A DNA stretch of 64,000 bases from Syngnathus acus (Eukaryota > Chordata > Actinopteri > Syngnathiformes > Syngnathidae). The notes beneath the pieces are model-generated. The model did not search any database. It had not been told where the DNA came from and saw only the letters and a list, made by a program, of their open reading frames with translations. This document shows positions 49,640 through 64,000 of the stretch, piece by piece. The stretch spans positions 5,902,000 through 5,965,999 of the forward strand of contig NC_051098.1 in NCBI RefSeq assembly GCF_901709675.1, written 5' to 3'. The number at the start of each line of letters is the position of its first letter. Positions within the stretch are counted from its first letter, which is position 1. The position numbers and the translations under genes were made by a program.

Positions 49640-49970
49640 AACTTCCACTTCAACCTTCTCTCCCTTTTTTTTCTCTCGTTTTCTTCCTCTTCGTCGTTCT
49701 TCTCACTCGTTTGTTTGGTCGCTCCAAATACAGCCGTAAAGAGCTTGACACTTGTCGTGTCCGATCAGACAAACCCGTCCTCTTCGTTTCTCCGTGTGTG
49801 CGTGCGTGAGTGCGTGTGGAGTCTTGACTGACTTGCTCGCTTGCCTTCTGCAGGGCAAATGACGTCACGGGACACAGGCGCTCGCCGCAGCTGCGTCGGA
49901 ATGAAAACAATTGCACGTGCACACGATACGTAAAGCGTCACGTGCACACGCATGCAAAAATGTACCGGAG
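49640..49970 (-). promoter_or_regulatory. SEPTIN4 distal promoter region
   Basis: Immediately upstream of the distal first exon is a CpG-containing block. It has a perfect CRE palindrome TGACGTCA (49860-49867) and two CACGTG E-boxes (49914-49919 and 49939-49944). The density of known promoter motifs next to a predicted first exon supports the call. No TATA box was identified. Confidence 0.5.
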
Positions 49971-50655
49971 AAAATAAGAGAATACGTGTTTTTGGATTAT
50001 CATTATTATTTATTTATTGTCAAGTAAAACATGTTTTTGTAGTCTGGCAGCAGGTTGGGGGTTCATAGAGCTCATACATTGGTTTATTGATTACATATAA
50101 TCATTTATTTATTGAAAATATAAAATAGTGGAATAAACTGTGATTAATGATTGTTAATAATGATCATAAATAGCAAAAATGCAAGTCAATGTTTAGTAAA
50201 CAATTGCTCATCTTTTACTTAAAAATTTAATTTATGTTGTATTTAACTCATCTATAAAAGACCTGGCCCATCTGTTCTAAAAATCAATTGCGGCCCGTGT
50301 AAAAAAAAAAAAAGAAAAACAATCAAGCGTCTCAGTTAAGCCATGCCGAGAATTTGTAAATTGCGATGAAAAATCGCAGTGCAAAAAGCACCCTGTGAGG
50401 TGCAACAAATTAAGCTTTTTAAATAGCGACACCTTGTGGTTGAAGTGAAGTATGGCTGTTCTCTTATTTTTGTTGTTTTGGACATGGAGTGTAAATAACT
50501 CTGCAAATTGTGTTGTCACTTGGGAGAGACTCCAGCGCACCCATGACCCAGGTCAAGAAGTGTATATAAAGGAAAAGGTTGGACATTAGAAATAATTACA
50601 ATATGTTATGTATGTAGGCATTGGTGATGGCATTGTTATTAGAAATCAACACTCA
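49971..50655. other. Intergenic spacer between LIMK1 3' end and SEPTIN4 promoter
   Basis: About 0.7 kb of AT-rich sequence. The two minus-strand genes are head-to-tail here. No gene or RNA is supported. Confidence 0.7.
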
Positions 50656-52154
50656 CTGGTTTCTTTAAGGAGCAACAATTTTATTTTAAGCCGTGACAAC
50701 AAGTAAAATGAAAAAATAACACTCGTCTCCTCAAGAGTCCGAATGTTCACGCTCAGGATTTAAAGTGCAGAATTGTTTTCACAGCTTGTGTAAAACTTAA
50801 ATAAGACAACAAAAGAACTAGAATATTAATATATCAAAACTTGAGAGTGAAGCTCAGGAAAATATAAATATAAGCAAAGGACAAGGAGAAAATCTTATAT
50901 AAACATGATATTCAGCCCACTGAAATCAGGCTTGCGTGTATGATACAAAAAAAAATAATAATCAGGAAATCAGTTCATTTTCAAGTGTTGGCAAGGCTAG
51001 CTTACAACAAAGGCACAGCATTGATCAGAGGTATTGATCCTTTGCAAAGAAGTGCTGCGGCAACATTCTAATTGATCATCACATCGTCCTCACCGAGACA
51101 TCATCGACATGCTCACATAAGAATTAGAGTTAGTACACTGGTAACACATCACCGTGGAATGGTTTGCTATAAATAAGCAATTTTGAATAGGAAGCGACTG
51201 ATCACGTGCTCTTTACGTCTGTTACTACTGTGTTCTGGATCGACTTCATGGTTAAAGAAAACCAGGAAATTGACGGCCCTGAGCCAAAAGACTACTGAAG
51301 AGGCAAAAGTTCTACTTTGGGCAAAAGATGATCGGTGATCGCAGACAAGCCATCAGACACGACACACAACATGATTGACAAAGGACCACTGAGCAAGGCA
51401 GCAAGCAGAGTTGGGACATCACATCCTTGAAGAAGCTAACACAGGACAACTCTATCCTCCGTGGCATTCAAACTGGACATGCATATCTTGAAAGTTTAAA
51501 TCCTACTCTATAAAACTTTCACCACAGATGATCAATCAAAAATTAGCATGAAAGATGTAAAATGTTTCATTTTAATAACCAAGTCCAGTTAGATTACAAG
51601 AGGATAGATTTTCCTGTACGTTAACATATTAAAAGGCTCAATCAGTGTCTTGCATCATTTAATCAACCTGAACCGACATTATTTCCTTATTATCACAAGT
51701 AGCCCAAAGAAGGAAATAAAAAAACATGGCTTTAACCAGCCATTTGGTAAATATAGTGCAAATGAAAATCCATACAAAAGATTTCAGTGGTTTCCATATA
51801 TTTATATATAAAACAGATGCTGTTTTGTTTACTATCTATTTAAAAATGTTCTTTAACATCACAATATTCAGGCTTAGAAGGCAAACCAACTAATAGCAAT
51901 TGTACCATGCAGCTTGTGTGAACATAAGCCAGAAATTAAACATTTGAGTTTACAGCCAAGAGATTTAAAAGGTGCAAGTGAGATTTTTTTGGGGGGAAGC
52001 GATCATTTCCAAGTGGTGCCATTGTGCACATCACTGCAATTGACATGAGTAAAGACACACAATATAAAGTGATATTTACAGACAGAATGTACATGTAAAC
52101 AATAAATAAATGAACAACATAAAGATATACTGGATACAGTATACATTACTATTT

Positions 52155-52518
52155 TCCATCCATCCATCTTCTATACCGCTTGTCCCTACGGGGGTGCTGG
52201 AGCCTATCCCAGCAGTCATCGGGCAGTAGGCGGGGGACACCCTGAACTGGTTGCCAGCCAATCGCAGGGCACACAGAGACGAACAACCATCCGCACTTGC
52301 ACCTAGGGACAATTTGGAGTGCTCTTGCACCTAGGGACAATTTGGAGTGCTCAATCGACCTACCATCATGTTTTTGGGATGAAGGAGGAAACCAGAGTGC
52401 CCGGAGAAAACCCACACAGGCACGGGGAGAACATGCAAACTCCACACAGGGAGGGCGGGAGGTGGAATCGAACCTGCACCTTCCTAACTGAGGCGAACGT
52501 GCTAACCAGTGCGCCACC
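52155..52518 (+). mobile_element. Teleost interspersed repeat, antisense within the LIMK1 3' UTR
   Basis: It begins with CATCCATCTTCTATACCGCT and ends near TAACCAGTGCGCCACC. I recognise this as a very common acanthomorph repeat whose class I am not sure of. It contains a perfect 28-bp tandem duplication (52297-52324 and 52325-52352) not expected in the family consensus. The wording of the copy resembles versions I associate with syngnathid fish. Confidence 0.75.
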
Positions 52519-52949
52519 TATCACTATTTTTGCGATTCAAAATTTGAAGGGTGTTTGAATGATATTCCACATGGTTAGGAGGAAAAGCTTCGATGCAGTT
52601 AACTCTGAAGGAGCAGTCAACCAAAAACTGAAATACACATTGCAACAGCTCAAGAAATCAAATGGAGAGCAGTGGAGTAACAATCATCTATCAAATGCCG
52701 ACACCCATAAACTGCAGTCAAAACCTTCCAATCTCCATAATTGTAACTAAAGTTGAGCCAGCCAATACAAATATGGCAATGATGCAAATACGTATAGAAA
52801 ATATGTCTTTACATGTACAATATTTAACACATTTACAATGTTGCCATCTATGTACACTTTGAACATTAGAATACTGAGGATGCCACATTACCAGGGAGGG
52901 AGTAGAGATGCTAAAGACTATAACTCAATTTAGCCATAATCATGTGTGA

Positions 52950-52992
52950 GTGTATGTGTGTGTGTGTGTGTATGTGTGTGCGCGTATGTGTG
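52950..52992. repeat. TG-rich microsatellite
   Basis: TG units with TA and CG interruptions in the predicted LIMK1 3' UTR. Confidence 0.9.
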
Positions 52993-53546
52993 TACCTCAG
53001 AGTTGAATCAGTGCTACACAATCAGCATTAACAGTTCTGGGACATGATGAATAAGAATGAAGCCAAAATGTACAGCCATGCACTCTCTAGTCAACGATAG
53101 AGGAAATTTGAAATTCAACTGGGTTTGTACACGTTATGTGACAAACAGGACATGCGACTAAATCAAGGTAGCAATGCTTCCTGTAGAGGTCCAAACTTGC
53201 TGCTTAAGTCACATCATTATCTTCTCTAGTAACTGCAAATGTAAATCTACATTATGCAAAGGGTGGAGCTATGAATTGAAGATGGATGCTGATTGCATAC
53301 GTCATGCTCTACATGAGCATCCGGCTTGTCAGAGTGACAATCTCTCCACTGGACTTAAGACTATGTGCGCTCGTCTTGAACAAGTGGCTTTTCAGATGCA
53401 CGCTTGTGCCCCTGAGTCTACTTGCCAGGCCTGAGCCAAGCTGTACGTATTGCATCTGCTTGGGGCGCGGCCCGAGTTACAAGACACGATTCCGTCGCCG
53501 CAGGGGGCAGACCGTCACTTGGACCCTTCTCCTGTCCCATCACGCT

Positions 53547-63208
<9,662 letters not shown>

Positions 63209-63299
63209 AAGCTGGCGCCTCTGTTCTGTTCTAGTACATTCTAAAGAGAACAGGCGGCCTCAGTACACAAAACATACACACGAGCAGGCAGCGGTCACA

Positions 63300-63560
63300 G
63301 CGGCAGAACGCTGAAGCTGCACTGGGAGGGCGGGGAGGTGAGCAAACCCATGCCTCTGCAGCTGAGCTCATCTCTCTTGTCGGCCCTCCTCCACCAAACC
63401 CTCCCAGCTCGCCTACTTTAGCTATGACTTCATCACTTACTGCTTGGTCCCGCCCACTCTTGCACACGCGCCGGCCGGCAGTTTCACCCCCCCCACACTC
63501 TTGTGTCATCAGCAAATGCCTATTCTTTCTTTCAAATCTCCCACGTCGGCACATTTTAAC
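63300..63560 (-). promoter_or_regulatory. GC-rich putative promoter for the LIMK1 alternative exon
   Basis: A GC-rich, CpG-containing block lies just upstream of the alternative first exon on the minus strand. It includes a GC-box GGGCGGG (63449-63455) and a CRE-like TGATGAAGTCA about 20 bp closer to the gene's 5' side. It could equally be an enhancer. Confidence 0.4.
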
Positions 63561-64000
63561 CCCAACAGAGTGACTTAACATGTTGAAATGGAAAAAGAAA
63601 AATAATAATTTTGGGGGGATTTGCCCCAGCAAACTAAATCATATTACCATCTAGTCTTATTTCATTATGACAACCAAATTCGAAGGTTGAAATGATCTAC
63701 AATTAGGTTGACCCTCACGCTAATATTTTGTAATGTACAATTACTGTTTCCATATACTGTTTACATTGGAATATTATTACATTTTGTATTATTTTCACTC
63801 TCTGGTCACTGATGATTGCTTACAAGAAATTGCCATAATAATTGAAACATCGAATGAGTAATCAAGTCTTGAAGCAATTGAGGCAAATGGAGTTCAATGA
63901 AGTATTTGGTGCTGTTCATTCAGTTGCACAGTCTAAATTTTATTTCACAACAACATGTCAGCTATGGGAAACTACATCCACACAGACCTCCAGTATGAAC
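63560..64000. other. Sequence upstream of the LIMK1 alternative promoter
   Basis: AT-rich with no recognisable exon. If conventional LIMK1 exons 1-3 lie beyond 64000, this is part of an intron. Confidence 0.5.

Larger units (their letters stand above)
50660..53546 (-). other. LIMK1 3' UTR
   Basis: About 2.9 kb downstream of the LIMK1 stop on the minus strand, ending near a minus-strand AATAAA at 50680-50685. It carries an interspersed repeat (52155-52518) and a TG microsatellite (52950-52992). The length is plausible for a teleost 3' UTR, but shorter forms cannot be excluded. Confidence 0.5.

Noticed and set aside
52149-52517. 122-codon minus-strand ORF over the interspersed repeat
   Set aside because: It falls wholly within a common fish repeat and is not a host gene.
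63231-63632. 133-codon minus-strand ORF upstream of the LIMK1 alternative exon
   Set aside because: It lies in a different frame from the predicted first exon and has no known domain. GC-rich promoter sequence easily stays open.

Overview
This is a vertebrate nuclear genomic window, almost certainly from a ray-finned (teleost) fish. It holds four spliced genes with ordinary GT-AG introns and short, phase-consistent exons. It also has long TG, TA and CA microsatellites, several teleost-type transposon fragments and no prokaryotic organisation. The wording of one interspersed repeat (52155-52518) reminds me of seahorse and pipefish genomes, but I hold that placement with low confidence. I recognised genes by reading exon translations and comparing them with remembered vertebrate families; no database search was run.

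Layout: (1) METTL16, + strand, eight coding exons from 3182 to 11563; the first coding exon lies before the window. METTL16 is the m6A methyltransferase that acts on U6 snRNA and MAT2A hairpins. (2) MNT, + strand, six coding exons from 13359 to 24073, complete. It encodes the MAX-dimerising bHLHZip repressor. (3) A convergent intergenic stretch (about 25.5-27.2 kb) made of a degenerate AT-rich minisatellite and nested fold-back repeats. (4) A septin best matched to SEPTIN4, - strand, thirteen coding exons from 49633 down to 28172. It has a 15.7-kb first intron and at least one internal alternative promoter. (5) LIMK1, - strand, with LIM2 (second half), PDZ and kinase exons from 59989 down to 53547, a long 3' UTR to about 50.66 kb, and an in-frame alternative first exon at 63134-63208. 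The exons for LIM1 and the first half of LIM2 were not found and presumably lie beyond 64000.

The genes are not an operon and no joint pathway is implied. SEPTIN4 and LIMK1 both act on the cytoskeleton, while METTL16 and MNT act in RNA modification and E-box transcription. METTL16 and MNT are head-to-tail on +, LIMK1 and SEPTIN4 are head-to-tail on -, and the two pairs converge at about 26-27 kb.

The most interesting leads concern gene architecture. They are a predicted LIMK1 N-terminus that skips LIM1 and joins exon 4 in frame, a TATA-driven non-coding first exon for a short SEPTIN4, a possible intron-retention C-terminus of SEPTIN4, and an unassigned exon-like ORF with an adjacent hairpin inside the SEPTIN4 intron. 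I found no wholly new biological system.
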